Shown: one piece after another, positions 37,569 through 45,854 of the stretch | Position numbering within the stretch: the first letter of the stretch is position 1 | How the letters are laid out: every line of letters begins with the position of its first letter | Virus record (IMG/VR): IMGVR_UViG_3300046616_000314 | Span: 1-64,000 of that record | DNA: 64,000 bases | Direction: 5' to 3' (one strand) | Source of the DNA: a virus | Position numbers and translations under genes: made by a program | Notes under the pieces: model-generated | The model's database searches: none | What the model was told of the DNA's origin: nothing | What the model saw: the letters and a program-made list of their open reading frames with translations, nothing else

Positions 37569-37943
37569 CTACATCCGGCGGATGAGCGTGACTTGCTTTG
37601 TGCGAGAGCGTTTAGCGATGGTTTCCGCAAGACTAACGCAAGGACCGGCGACTAAATCAAAGTCTTTTCTACTGAAGTGCTTCAGGCACGGTCGGAAAAT
37701 TTTAAAACGTTCTTTGAGAAAAATATTGATTGGAATCTGGCGGTTAGAACCCCACCACCAATCTTCGCCACAGGCGAGGAAGACGCCACGAAGGTCGTCG
37801 TCAAGGGCATCCAAGACATACATGGATAGCAGTTGGTTATCGGAATTCTGAATGATCCCGATGTATTGCTTCTCGCAATACACACCATAGCTCAAAAAGG
37901 GGAATTTCTGAAGAATCTCAGAAATGCGTGAATCATCGTCCAT
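37569..37943 (-). CDS. Protein of unknown function, 124 aa
   Basis: MDDDSRISEILQKFPFLSYG, then YVLDALDDDLRGVFLACGED and WWWGSNRQIPINIFLKERFK. The W-W-W-x-S-N-R-x-I-P-I-N segment followed by a basic end looks conserved, and I recall similar phage hypotheticals, but no function. The stop adjoins the -35 box of the next leftward promoter. Confidence 0.7.
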   Translation of the reverse strand: MDDDSRISEILQKFPFLSYGVYCEKQYIGIIQNSDNQLLSMYVLDALDDDLRGVFLACGEDWWWGSNRQIPINIFLKERFKIFRPCLKHFSRKDFDLVAGPCVSLAETIAKRSRTKQVTLIRRM

Positions 37944-37973
37944 TATGTCTTTACACAAACTATTGTTAATTAC

Positions 37974-38162
37974 TTATACTAGTTTTGAAAGGTCCAAAAT
38001 GAGATCGTCATTGTCTTCTGAAACGTCAAGTTCATTCATGAGGATATGAAAATCCCCATTTCTAGTTCGAATTACAACTTCCGAAGAGTTATAATTTACT
38101 AGAATTTGTTTCAACATTGCTGCCGTAAGAACTGTAGTATCGTTTTCTAATGAAATACTCAT
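37974..38162 (-). CDS. Small acidic protein, 62 aa
   Basis: MSISLENDTTVLTAAMLKQI start with GGGGAG five bases upstream, then EVVIRTRNGDFHILMNELDV. The frame continues upstream but without a ribosome-binding site. Function unknown. Confidence 0.65.
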   Translation of the reverse strand: MSISLENDTTVLTAAMLKQILVNYNSSEVVIRTRNGDFHILMNELDVSEDNDDLILDLSKLV

Positions 38163-38268
38163 GGGAACTCCCCAATTATATTGGTATTTAGTATCTATAG
38201 AATGCCAACTATTTGTGAACATTGCAATAAATATATGTATGCGCGAACATATTACTCGGGGCAAGATA

Positions 38269-38544
38269 ATGATTGAAGATGATTACTCTTGCGTAGGCAC
38301 TTGTGTTACTGCTTTTTTAGACGGTCAATGCATTGTCGCTGAACTTCCGTGGCGTGACGAGGAAGATTTTTCCATCGCCGACGCCAATGCTTCCGAACTT
38401 GGTGAAGAAGAATTCTACGCCATCGTTGATCCTGATCCACACGTGGAAGCAGAGATTGACGGTCATGAAGTAGAGTTTCTTCAGGTAGACGGCGTTTATA
38501 TGATCTACGACATCGATACGAATAAACATTATTTCTTCGTCTAA
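38269..38544 (+). CDS. Acidic protein of unknown function, 91 aa
   Basis: MIEDDYSCVGTCVTAFLDGQ, ELPWRDEEDFSIADANASEL and VDGVYMIYDIDTNKHYFFV. Nearly a third of residues are D or E. ATG 38269 follows GGGGCAAG. The frame before it overlaps the divergent gene and is not believed. Confidence 0.65.
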   Translation: MIEDDYSCVGTCVTAFLDGQCIVAELPWRDEEDFSIADANASELGEEEFYAIVDPDPHVEAEIDGHEVEFLQVDGVYMIYDIDTNKHYFFV

Positions 38545-38549
38545 GTCTC

Positions 38550-38563
38550 GGGATAAATATCCC
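38550..38563 (+). promoter_or_regulatory. Late box inside a palindrome before the 38565 gene
   Basis: GGGATAAATATCCC, with GATAAATA at 38552-38559, only five bases before the ATG. The expected transcription start coincides with the start codon. Confidence 0.6.
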
Positions 38564-38564
38564 T

Positions 38565-39389
38565 ATGACCGCGACCATCAATGTTTTCAGTATGCCTCAA
38601 GTTGTGACTATGACGTTCGCACCCACGTACGGAGACGGCTTAATGAACTACCCAGTGAATCGGACGGATTTCACAGTACCGAAGGGTCTCACGACCGAAA
38701 TTCATTTCTTCGTCAAAGACGTTGATCGCCGCGCAGTCAACTTAGCAAATTCGAACGCTGTTCCTACCGCCGTCATCGTAGACACGCATCGCCAAAAAAC
38801 GCTTCTAGAGCGCGACATGGACCTTATCAACCCGACCAAGGGTTTGTACATGCTGACCCTGGAACCTAGCGATGTTGTGGATTGGCCACTAGGTCAATTG
38901 GAGTATAGCGTGATCGTAGAGCGCGAAAACGGTACTAAGGTCTTCCTCTACACAGATCGCGATTATGGTCCCTACAGTGCCCTCAAGGTCGTTCACGGAC
39001 CCTATGCGACGCCCAAGGAAGCCATTGAAATTCCGGCTGATCAATTCACGCCGCAATCATTTAATTATATGAACCAGTTTCCCGAATACATTGCTGGCGC
39101 GTTCCAGGGCGCGGCGCAAGTGGGCAACATCAGTGGTATGCAAAGTGCCGTGTTCCACATGACCGGTTTCATCGGCAATCTGTTGATCCAAGGCTCTTTG
39201 GAAGATCAACCTAGCTCCAACGATTCAGATTGGTTCAACGTCAACACCGCGACATTTTCGGAACCGACTGATGGACCGATCTACATGGATGCTATCGGTA
39301 ACTTGGTGTGGGTTCGTTTCCTAGTTCAAGTTTTGGGCTTCGATACATTCGCTAATACTTTCCAAGGTGTTACTTACCGAAACGATTGA
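38565..39389 (+). CDS. Virion structural protein, baseplate/fibre type, 274 aa
   Basis: The N-terminal half (DFTVPKGLTTEIHFFVKDVD, TLLERDMDLINPTKGLYMLT, LGQLEYSVIVERENGTKVFL) has the layout of an immunoglobulin-like domain of phage baseplate or upper-baseplate proteins. The C-terminal half (VFHMTGFIGNLLIQGSLEDQ, NLVWVRFLVQVLGFDT) resembles phage beta-sandwich domains that occur in T4-like and cyanophage structural proteins. The late promoter at its start supports a virion role. Confidence 0.7.
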   Translation: MTATINVFSMPQVVTMTFAPTYGDGLMNYPVNRTDFTVPKGLTTEIHFFVKDVDRRAVNLANSNAVPTAVIVDTHRQKTLLERDMDLINPTKGLYMLTLEPSDVVDWPLGQLEYSVIVERENGTKVFLYTDRDYGPYSALKVVHGPYATPKEAIEIPADQFTPQSFNYMNQFPEYIAGAFQGAAQVGNISGMQSAVFHMTGFIGNLLIQGSLEDQPSSNDSDWFNVNTATFSEPTDGPIYMDAIGNLVWVRFLVQVLGFDTFANTFQGVTYRND

Positions 39390-39413
39390 CATCTTTGGTA
39401 ATTAGTGTATGAT
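39386..39413 (+). promoter_or_regulatory. Promoter of the phosphoesterase gene
   Basis: TTGACA (39386-39391), 16-base spacer, TATGAT (39408-39413). The -35 box overlaps the preceding stop codon. Confidence 0.62.
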
Positions 39414-39434
39414 GTACTTCTTTGCAGGTATATC

Positions 39435-40184
39435 ATGAAGATTCATATCCTCTCTGACGTGCATTTGGAATTCGCTAAGTTCAAATACGAAGTTCCCGAA
39501 TGTGATGTAGTTGTGCTCGCGGGTGATATTCATCCGGGGGTCGCGGGAGTCATGTGGGCTCAAGATACCTTCGGTGATACGCCCGTCCTCTATGTCCCTG
39601 GAAACCATGAGTTTTGGGGCAAGCGTCGCCTGCATCGCCATCTTGAGAAAATGAAAGATAAAGCCAAGGGCTCAAACGTTCAGGTTCTCTACAACGATGC
39701 TGTCGTGCTCGGCGGTGTTCGCTTCATGGGTGCAACCATGTGGACGGATTTCAATCTCTATGGCAACCCGCACAATGCCTGCATTGTTGCTCGGGCGGAC
39801 ATGGGCGATTACGAAGAAATTTGGATGGATGTTCGCCAGCCGATCATCCCTCAAGATTTGATCCGCGAACACAACGTGTCCAAGGTGTTCATGTATACCA
39901 CGACGGCACAACCGTTCGAAGGTAAGACCGTGATGATTTCGCATCATGCCCCTTCGGAACTGTCGTGTGCTGAAAAGTATCGGAATGACAAACTCACGCC
40001 CGCGTATGCGAGTAGGCTTGAGAATGACATGCTGGATATGAACATTGATCTTTGGATTCATGGTCATATCCACGATAGCGCGGATTACATGATTGGAGAC
40101 AGTCGTGTTATTTGTAATCCGCGTGGCTATCACGGACATTACTTGAACCCCGACTTCGATTCCAGTTTGGTTGTCGAAGTTTAG
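39435..40184 (+). CDS. Calcineurin-like metallophosphoesterase, 249 aa
   Basis: MKIHILSDVH (D8, H10), VVVLAGDIH (D31), VPGNHEFWG (N57, H58), TVMISHHAPS and WIHGHIH supply all five metal-binding motifs of the family (D-x-H, G-D, G-N-H-E, H, G-H-x-H). It hydrolyses phosphomonoesters or diesters; the substrate cannot be told. Start 39435 follows GCAGGT; the frame before it has no initiation site. Single gene between two promoters. Confidence 0.88.
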   Translation: MKIHILSDVHLEFAKFKYEVPECDVVVLAGDIHPGVAGVMWAQDTFGDTPVLYVPGNHEFWGKRRLHRHLEKMKDKAKGSNVQVLYNDAVVLGGVRFMGATMWTDFNLYGNPHNACIVARADMGDYEEIWMDVRQPIIPQDLIREHNVSKVFMYTTTAQPFEGKTVMISHHAPSELSCAEKYRNDKLTPAYASRLENDMLDMNIDLWIHGHIHDSADYMIGDSRVICNPRGYHGHYLNPDFDSSLVVEV

Positions 40185-40186
40185 TC

Positions 40187-40214
40187 TTGACAGGATTGCG
40201 TAGTCTGATAAAGT
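40187..40214 (+). promoter_or_regulatory. Promoter for 40239-41461
   Basis: TTGACA (40187-40192), 16-base spacer, TAAAGT (40209-40214). GGAGGA lies before ATG 40239. Confidence 0.62.
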
Positions 40215-40238
40215 ACCTTCATTGTTTGGAGGATTTAG

Positions 40239-40526
40239 ATGGCTACGCAATCCGAAGGCTTCGTTCTGTATCAGTCCTATGGTAGCGATGAAGGTACCTT
40301 CATCACCAATCGCGCTATCTATCTGGTGGAAGCCGACGTGATCGCGGTGTGCGAATATTTGAACGCCATCCTCGCCCCCTTCCAACCCCCGGATTTCTAC
40401 AACGAGAAGAACGTCAAGGAACTTGGTTGGGAAGCTCTTGCGCTGATCCGCGAAGTGGACCCGATGCAAACCGAACCGTTCTTTAGCAATATCGAATATT
40501 CCTATGACAAGTTGGTAGTGCGCTAA
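40239..40526 (+). CDS. Protein of unknown function, 95 aa
   Basis: MATQSEGFVLYQSYGSDEGT, then VEADVIAVCEYLNAILAPFQ and FFSNIEYSYDKLVVR. GGAGGA eight bases before the start. Adjoins the next gene without a gap. Confidence 0.7.
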   Translation: MATQSEGFVLYQSYGSDEGTFITNRAIYLVEADVIAVCEYLNAILAPFQPPDFYNEKNVKELGWEALALIREVDPMQTEPFFSNIEYSYDKLVVR

Positions 40527-41189
40527 ATGAATTCGCCTCCCATTGATCCGCGTTTTGCTCCAAGCCCGGTCTTCGATCAAAGCATGACCGATCTTCAGAC
40601 CATCACCGCGACGTACGACGAACCTTCGCGTCTCGTCACTGTGACGATGGTTGTTCAAGAACTGACGTGGATTCTGACTGCTGCATCGCTGCACAACTAT
40701 GACTCCGAAGATAAGTTGAAGCCCAAGCCAGTCGATCCGACTGACCCGTATGCTTCGATGGCGGAACTGAGCAACTTCGAAGCCAAGGAATATCATTGGC
40801 TGCAACGCGACCGCATTACCTACATGGAAGGGCAAATTCGTCTTGCCATGGGCGGCTATTCCAAGAGCGACGGTCTGAGCAAGATCGAGAGCGTCAAGTC
40901 AGATCGTGGGTTCCGCAAATATAAAATCGCCATGGATGACAAGGATCGCGACGAAGCGAAAGCCAAGGAAGCCAAGACCTTTGCCGATCACGCTGTCATC
41001 ACGGGTACGAAGCCTCTCAACAAGCTTGATGTCGCCGCGATGGAAACCAAGCTGATGACGGGTGAAAAAAGCGGCGGCTTGACCTGGGATGAAGCCATGT
41101 CGCTGATGCTGACCTTGAACCAAGAGCGTGCCGCTCTGGCGAAAGCTGAAGCTCGCATCGCCGCCGCTAAGCAGGCTTTGGGCGGATGA
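40527..41189 (+). CDS. Protein of unknown function with helical C-terminus, 220 aa
   Basis: DLQTITATYDEPSRLVTVTM at the start, a charged centre (KYKIAMDDKDRDEAKAKEAK) and an alanine-rich helix at the end (ERAALAKAEARIAAAKQALG). It does not match a known family. It ends in an ATGA overlap with a KW-tail gene. Confidence 0.7.
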   Translation: MNSPPIDPRFAPSPVFDQSMTDLQTITATYDEPSRLVTVTMVVQELTWILTAASLHNYDSEDKLKPKPVDPTDPYASMAELSNFEAKEYHWLQRDRITYMEGQIRLAMGGYSKSDGLSKIESVKSDRGFRKYKIAMDDKDRDEAKAKEAKTFADHAVITGTKPLNKLDVAAMETKLMTGEKSGGLTWDEAMSLMLTLNQERAALAKAEARIAAAKQALGG

Positions 41190-41461
41190 ATGTGGGTCTT
41201 CCCAAACAAGTAATCCGCGAGACGGGTTACGAATTTACGTTGTACGAAGATCGCATAGTTGAAATAGCCGGGATCGCGGGCGTTGCGACTGATCTAAACA
41301 ACGATTTTTTTCGTGGCGCGGATATTTTGTACGGCTGGTGCGAAGAGAACGCCAAGGGACACTGGGACAGCCAGATACTTTGGAGTAGACCCGACATGGG
41401 CTTGCTATTTTGGATCGCGGGCTCGGAAGCCGCCACGCTTTTCCAACTGAAATTCATGTAA
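41186..41461 (+). CDS. KW-tail family protein, 91 aa
   Basis: YGWCEENAKGHWDSQILWSR carries the W-C motif and the end IAGSEAATLFQLKFM the tail. ETGYEFTLYEDRIVEIAGIA forms the N-terminal strands. It sits directly before the primase gene. Confidence 0.72.
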   Translation: MNVGLPKQVIRETGYEFTLYEDRIVEIAGIAGVATDLNNDFFRGADILYGWCEENAKGHWDSQILWSRPDMGLLFWIAGSEAATLFQLKFM

Positions 41462-41469
41462 TTTGAATT

Positions 41470-41498
41470 TTGCATTTCGTGGTTAATTTTCGTATTAT
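41470..41498 (+). promoter_or_regulatory. Promoter of the primase gene
   Basis: TTGCAT (41470-41475), 17-base spacer ending AATTTTCG, then TATTAT (41493-41498). The AATTTTCGTA block is shared with the starts at 2576 and 32444. ATG 41504 lies at the expected transcription start. Confidence 0.5.
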
Positions 41499-41503
41499 CA
41501 GGT

Positions 41504-42583
41504 ATGAATTTGCTTGATAAGATTGTTAACGACGATTTCGTGTGGGATGCCCTGGTTTCAAACATCGGTGGCAAGCGACGCACGTCGCACACTAATTACG
41601 TAAATCTGAACTGCCCGTTGTGTGTATCCCGTGGGGAATCGCGAGATACCAAAGGTCGCCTGGGTCTCAAGCGAGACTCCAAAGGCATCGGCATCTATTG
41701 CTTCAACTGCAACGCACGCGACATCTTCAAGATTGGGCGCAACACATTTAGCCCGACCATGATCCAGTTGTTGGAATTGCTTGGGGTTTCTAGCATCGAA
41801 GTCAAAAAGATGAACATGAAGGCGATGGAACTTCGCCGCATGTTGTCGAACGTTGACACCGAAGCTTTCCCTCAAATGTTTGTCCCAAGCTTCCCGACTG
41901 TCCAGCTTGCCAAGGGTGCGAAGACGATCACGCAATGGGCTACCGAAGGCTGCACCGATCCCAATTTCTATAAAGCTGTTGAATATTTGTATTCCCGTGG
42001 CGACGTAATCGCGGAGACGGGCGACTATTATTGGACGCCCGACCCCGGCACACACGGGCACAAACTGAATGAACGTCTGATCGTCCCTTTCAAATTTGAA
42101 GGTCGTTTGGTCGGTTGGACCGGGCGATACTTCGGTGATGACGAAAAGGTCATGCGCTATCACAACGACACGCCGTCAAATTTAATTTCCAATAGCCGCG
42201 TTCTGAATACGCCTAGAGAGTACGTCGTGGTAGTCGAAGGACCCTTCGACGCCATCGCGATTGATGGTGTTTCGACCCTCGGAGCCAAGCTCTCGGCGGA
42301 ACAAACTCAGTGGTTGAAATCCAGCGGTAAAAAAATTATCGTATTGCCAGACCGTGACAGTGCCGGTGATCGGATGATTGAGCACGCCCTGACCAACGAT
42401 TGGATGGTGAGTTTCCCTCGCCTCAAGGAAGGGCGCGGCTTTGATAATTGGTGGGAACCTGACTTGAAAGACGCTGCCGATGCGGTCAAGCGTTATGGTC
42501 AACTCTATACCGTGCAATCGATTGTTGCGAGCGCGACGGCAAACAAGCTTAAAATTAATATGTACCGAAAGATGCTTTTCTAA
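41504..42583 (+). CDS. 61: DNA primase (T4 gp61 type)
   Basis: 359 aa, close to T4 gp61 (342). An N-terminal zinc ribbon (CPLC at 37-40, CFNC at 66-69) is followed by the TOPRIM fold: E245 in VVVVEGPFDAIA (241-252) and LPDRDSAG (281-288) for metal binding. It makes RNA primers for lagging-strand synthesis as part of the primosome with the gp41-type helicase at 44001. ISNSRVLNTPREY and GFDNWWEPDLKDAADAVKRY are also typical of the phage family. Confidence 0.95.
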   Translation: MNLLDKIVNDDFVWDALVSNIGGKRRTSHTNYVNLNCPLCVSRGESRDTKGRLGLKRDSKGIGIYCFNCNARDIFKIGRNTFSPTMIQLLELLGVSSIEVKKMNMKAMELRRMLSNVDTEAFPQMFVPSFPTVQLAKGAKTITQWATEGCTDPNFYKAVEYLYSRGDVIAETGDYYWTPDPGTHGHKLNERLIVPFKFEGRLVGWTGRYFGDDEKVMRYHNDTPSNLISNSRVLNTPREYVVVVEGPFDAIAIDGVSTLGAKLSAEQTQWLKSSGKKIIVLPDRDSAGDRMIEHALTNDWMVSFPRLKEGRGFDNWWEPDLKDAADAVKRYGQLYTVQSIVASATANKLKINMYRKMLF

Positions 42584-42807
42584 TGGTAACAAACACTGAG
42601 ATACTTGATGCCTTGTGGAAGAAACACATATATGGTAGAACGGGTAACGCTGTAGGGATTAAGGCTTTGACCGATACTCGTTTGACACAGATGCGGAACG
42701 CTGAAGAACGGAAAGCTAAATTTGGTTTCCGTATGGGTGTCACGGTGCTCGGCATTTGGGCGTTCAATATCCTCGTCATCCTGCCCTTCGTTATGCTCGC
42801 AAAGTGA
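42583..42807 (+). CDS. Membrane protein of the tandem family, copy 1, 74 aa
   Basis: Soluble N-terminus with RLTQMRNAEERKAKFGFRMG, then one long hydrophobic segment VTVLGIWAFNILVILPFVML. The basic helix before the membrane segment is shared with the following three genes. It overlaps the primase stop by one base and the next gene by four. Confidence 0.7.
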   Translation: MVTNTEILDALWKKHIYGRTGNAVGIKALTDTRLTQMRNAEERKAKFGFRMGVTVLGIWAFNILVILPFVMLAK

Positions 42808-43064
42808 ATCTGCAAATGATGTGGGATGGTCTGACTTCGGCTGGTGATCCTTCCACTGAATACGAGTGGATGCGTCAACGTATGCAACACAATGCGAAGG
42901 ATACACATATCGGGATCGCGATTATCATGATCGTGTCCGTGGGGTTGATTTCGCTAACGTTGTCCTGGCAACTCCGCGAAGGCTTTCACTGGGCGCCTTT
43001 CATGCTTGGTATCATGTGGTCAGGCATCCTCGCACGATGCATCCACAAAAGTTTTCTGACATGA
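42804..43064 (+). CDS. Membrane protein of the tandem family, copy 2, 86 aa
   Basis: GTG start in a GTGA overlap. Basic amphipathic part (YEWMRQRMQHNAKDTHIGIA) and two membrane segments (IIMIVSVGLISLTLSW, WAPFMLGIMWSGILARCI). It ends KSFLT, close to the RLFFT of the next copy. Confidence 0.7.
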   Translation: MNLQMMWDGLTSAGDPSTEYEWMRQRMQHNAKDTHIGIAIIMIVSVGLISLTLSWQLREGFHWAPFMLGIMWSGILARCIHKSFLT

Positions 43065-43336
43065 CTCCTGCACGCGAACTTGATCTGTTTCAACAGCATA
43101 TGCGCGAGCATTATATCGCCCGGCGCAATAAAGAAGCGCGCTCGGCTGTACACCTACATTGGATGATGGCAATTTGCATTGCCATCAATTTCGGTGCGTT
43201 CTCGATGACCTTGCTCAATACAGCATATGGCTCACATATCGGTGTAACGAGTTTCCGAGAAATCTCGAATATGATTTCAATAGTTGTTAATGGTGGTCTC
43301 ACCGTCTTCAACGTTCGTCGGTTGTTCTTCACATGA
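43061..43336 (+). CDS. Membrane protein of the tandem family, copy 3, 91 aa
   Basis: MTPARELDLFQQHMREHYIA, NKEARSAVHLHWMMAICIAI, then two membrane helices (ICIAINFGAFSMTLLNTAYG and ISNMISIVVNGGLTVFNV). The turn between them is long, probably outside. Start 43061 by the ATGA overlap. Confidence 0.7.
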   Translation: MTPARELDLFQQHMREHYIARRNKEARSAVHLHWMMAICIAINFGAFSMTLLNTAYGSHIGVTSFREISNMISIVVNGGLTVFNVRRLFFT

Positions 43337-43914
43337 ATTTCAACATCTATCCAAACATCAGCGATTTTGATTTTTATCCCACGGATAAATTGCGGATCGT
43401 GCTGTTTGGTGGGAAGAAAATCATCTTTGATGAAGATCACGAATATCTTTCGGACATCAAGCAAAAACCCCTCAAGGGTAGCGATGAGCCGATTGCCCAT
43501 GACACCAACAACGGAATGCTGTCGCTAGGCGAAGCCCGTTTCGTTGGTGATTTTACAACCAAGCAAGCCGTTGTTTATGTTGACGATTTGAATCAAACAC
43601 TTGTTTGCCATGTGGATTTGGGTGATCCAAAGCCTCGGAACTATGCGACACTTACGCTGTCTTTCTCTAGTAATCCTGCCCTGGCGGTACCGGAGTACGA
43701 GCATAACAAGCAAATGGTGAAAATTCGCGATGCCGCTCGAAAGCGCGCGAATCGTCAACGATGGCTTCATGTCGGCTTAGTCGCGTTCCAGATTACGAAT
43801 TTCGCGTTCACAACGATGAGCTATGTTCATAAGCCCACGTTTATGAATTTGATTCTGGTCATGTTTACTGGTACTATGGCTTTGTTCAATACGAAACAAG
43901 CTTTAGCCCTGTAG
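43333..43914 (+). CDS. Membrane protein of the tandem family, copy 4 with soluble domain, 193 aa
   Basis: A soluble N-terminal part of about 130 residues (FYPTDKLRIVLFGGKKIIFD, AVVYVDDLNQTLVCHVDLGD) is followed by RDAARKRANRQRWLHVGLVA and two membrane helices ending GTMALFNTKQALAL. The final F-N-x-K/R motif and the helix pair match copy 3 (VFNVRRLFF). Confidence 0.7.
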   Translation: MNFNIYPNISDFDFYPTDKLRIVLFGGKKIIFDEDHEYLSDIKQKPLKGSDEPIAHDTNNGMLSLGEARFVGDFTTKQAVVYVDDLNQTLVCHVDLGDPKPRNYATLTLSFSSNPALAVPEYEHNKQMVKIRDAARKRANRQRWLHVGLVAFQITNFAFTTMSYVHKPTFMNLILVMFTGTMALFNTKQALAL

Positions 43915-43940
43915 GCGCATTTCGCCTACAGAGTTTTCTT
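43909..43940 (+). terminator. Terminator after the membrane-protein family
   Basis: CTGTAGGCG/CGCCTACAG stem with a five-base loop, then AGTTTTCTT. The stop codon of copy 4 lies in the left arm. Confidence 0.8.
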
Positions 43941-43951
43941 GTCCAATTTTG

Positions 43952-43992
43952 TTAACTATATTTTTTAACTACGATTTTTAACTATATTTTTT
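43952..43992 (+). repeat. Three TTAACTA repeats before the helicase gene
   Basis: TTAACTATATTTTTT at 43952-43966, TTAACTA at 43965-43971 and TTAACTATATTTTTT at 43978-43992. The same 14-base block is found 48 bases before nrdA (61820). They may be a phage-specific promoter element or activator site. Confidence 0.5.
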
Positions 43993-44000
43993 GGTGAATA

Positions 44001-45521
44001 ATGACGGACGTAAATCAATTTGGAGACAACTACCAGAAGCTATTACTATCATACATGATCAGCGAGCCGACTTCCTTCGCGCTCTGCCGTAGTATTATCA
44101 AGACTGAATACTTTTCGGAAAACCTCAAGCCGACAGCAAAGTACATTTTAGACTTTGCCGAAGACTTCAAAACCCTGCCTACCACTCTTCAAGTTAGTGC
44201 GGTCACTAACACGAAATTGGAACTGTGCGAAACTTCCACTCAACAGAACAAATGGTTTCTGACGGAAGTTGAGAAATTCTGTCGTTTGCGCGCGTTCGAA
44301 TCCGCGATCTTCGACGGAGCCAATGTTCTCGAAAAGAAGGGTCTTGCGGTAGCGGGACCGGAAGTCCAAGCGCGTGTGCAAGAGGCTCTGACTATCAGCC
44401 TCATGACCGACCTGGGCTCATCGTATTTCGAAGACCCTATGGGGCGCCTGGAACGTCTGAAGGACCGTTCCAACATCATCAGCACGTCATGGAAGGTGCT
44501 GGACAAGAAACTTAATGGTGGTTTCACCAAGGGCACGCTGAACATTTTCTGCGGCGGTTCGGGCTCTGGTAAATCATTGTTCCTTCAGAACATCGCTCGT
44601 AACTGGGCGATGGACGGCAAGTATGTCGTCTATATCTCGCTAGAACTGTCGGAAGACCTTGTTAACTTCCGCCTCGACTCGATGACCACGGGTCTAGGCA
44701 CGTCGGGCGTTATGCGCGACTCCACCAAAGCCGCTCTCGTCATCAAGACGATTGGTATGGGTAAGGGCATTGGCGACCTAAAGGTTAAGAAGTTCCCCGA
44801 AGCGGGTACGACTGCCAACGATCTGAAGGCGTACCTCAAGGAATACGAAATCCAGATGGGGCGCGCTCCTGACGCCCTGGTGGTTGACTATCTCGACCTG
44901 ATGCACCCGAACAATGCGAAGATCGACGTTTCTTCGATGTTCACCAAGGACAAGTACGTTTCGGAAGAACTGCGCGCCATTGGTTCAGAATGGCAAATCC
45001 CCGTCGTCTCGGCTTCTCAGTTGAACCGTGGATCGGTTGAAGCAACCGAATACGACCATAGCCACATTGCGGGTGGTATTTCGAAGATCAACACCGCTGA
45101 CAACGTGTTCGCTATCTACACGTCTATGAGCATGAAGGAACGGGGCGTTTATCAACTCCAATTCCTGAAGACTCGTTCTGCATCGGCTGTAGGTCAAAAA
45201 ATCGATCTGGCTTACGATCCGGTGTCCATGGTTATCAAGGACCCAGAAGGTGACGAAGACGATCTGTTGAAGCCGCAAACGGCTCAAGAGTTGCGAGACA
45301 ATTTGCGATTGCGCCAAGCGGTCTCGGGCGGCGACGAAGCTCCAACTATGGAAAAGATCGAGCCGCAAGAGGGGATGTCTATATCGCAAATGGCTCACCC
45401 TCAACACAAGAGCCGCGAGCAAATTGAGGCTGAACAACAGAAGCATCAACCCAAAGCATCGCCCAAAGTTACGGGAATGCTTGATATGATTGCGGCTTCT
45501 CGTAAAAATAATGAAAACTGA
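44001..45521 (+). CDS. 41: Replicative DNA helicase (T4 gp41/DnaB type)
   Basis: 506 aa, slightly longer than T4 gp41 (475). Walker A GGSGSGKS at 185-192, Walker B ALVVDYLDL at 292-300, and VVSASQLNRGSVEATEYDHS (motif H3/H4, from 335) mark a hexameric RecA-fold 5'-3' helicase. The N-terminal 130 residues are the helical primase-binding domain. The C-terminal 80 residues are charged and Q/P-rich (LKPQTAQELRDNLRLRQAVS), an extension probably for partner contact. It works with the primase at 41504. Confidence 0.95.
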   Translation: MTDVNQFGDNYQKLLLSYMISEPTSFALCRSIIKTEYFSENLKPTAKYILDFAEDFKTLPTTLQVSAVTNTKLELCETSTQQNKWFLTEVEKFCRLRAFESAIFDGANVLEKKGLAVAGPEVQARVQEALTISLMTDLGSSYFEDPMGRLERLKDRSNIISTSWKVLDKKLNGGFTKGTLNIFCGGSGSGKSLFLQNIARNWAMDGKYVVYISLELSEDLVNFRLDSMTTGLGTSGVMRDSTKAALVIKTIGMGKGIGDLKVKKFPEAGTTANDLKAYLKEYEIQMGRAPDALVVDYLDLMHPNNAKIDVSSMFTKDKYVSEELRAIGSEWQIPVVSASQLNRGSVEATEYDHSHIAGGISKINTADNVFAIYTSMSMKERGVYQLQFLKTRSASAVGQKIDLAYDPVSMVIKDPEGDEDDLLKPQTAQELRDNLRLRQAVSGGDEAPTMEKIEPQEGMSISQMAHPQHKSREQIEAEQQKHQPKASPKVTGMLDMIAASRKNNEN

Positions 45522-45534
45522 AATACTGTATAGG

Positions 45535-45541
45535 CTAAATA
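45535..45541 (+). promoter_or_regulatory. Late-type box CTAAATA before the virion block
   Basis: CTAAATA flanked by ATAGG (45530-45534) and CCTAT (45543-45547), a small palindrome, 8 bases before ATG 45549. Confidence 0.5.
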
Positions 45542-45548
45542 ACCTATC

Positions 45549-45854
45549 ATGGTTGATTCAGTCTATACAGAGCAGATGAAAGCATTCATTCACATTGTGA
45601 GTGAATATGGAGTCCTCGTAGAATCTGAGGGTCAGTATTCAGACCCCCAGATTCTTACGGAGTCTGTAAGCAATAATCCCAATAACCCCTTCCTAGCAGA
45701 GTGTCGGGATATCATCTTCAAACTACGTTCTTTTATGGAGAGCGAGTCTGAGGGCGATCATGCGCTAGGAGTTGAAGAAGGTATGGCGCGAGCCGCTGAT
45801 ATGTTGGAAAACTTAGTGGCGCGTTATGAGAAAGGTGACAATTTTGGATCGTAA
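45549..45854 (+). CDS. Putative virion-block protein, 101 aa
   Basis: MVDSVYTEQMKAFIHIVSEY, ESEGQYSDPQILTESVSNNP and GVEEGMARAADMLENLVARY. Acidic and helical. It opens the late gene block, and internal S-E-S/E-S-E-G stretches could be prohead-protease sites as in other T4-like cores, which is inference. Confidence 0.68.
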   Translation: MVDSVYTEQMKAFIHIVSEYGVLVESEGQYSDPQILTESVSNNPNNPFLAECRDIIFKLRSFMESESEGDHALGVEEGMARAADMLENLVARYEKGDNFGS

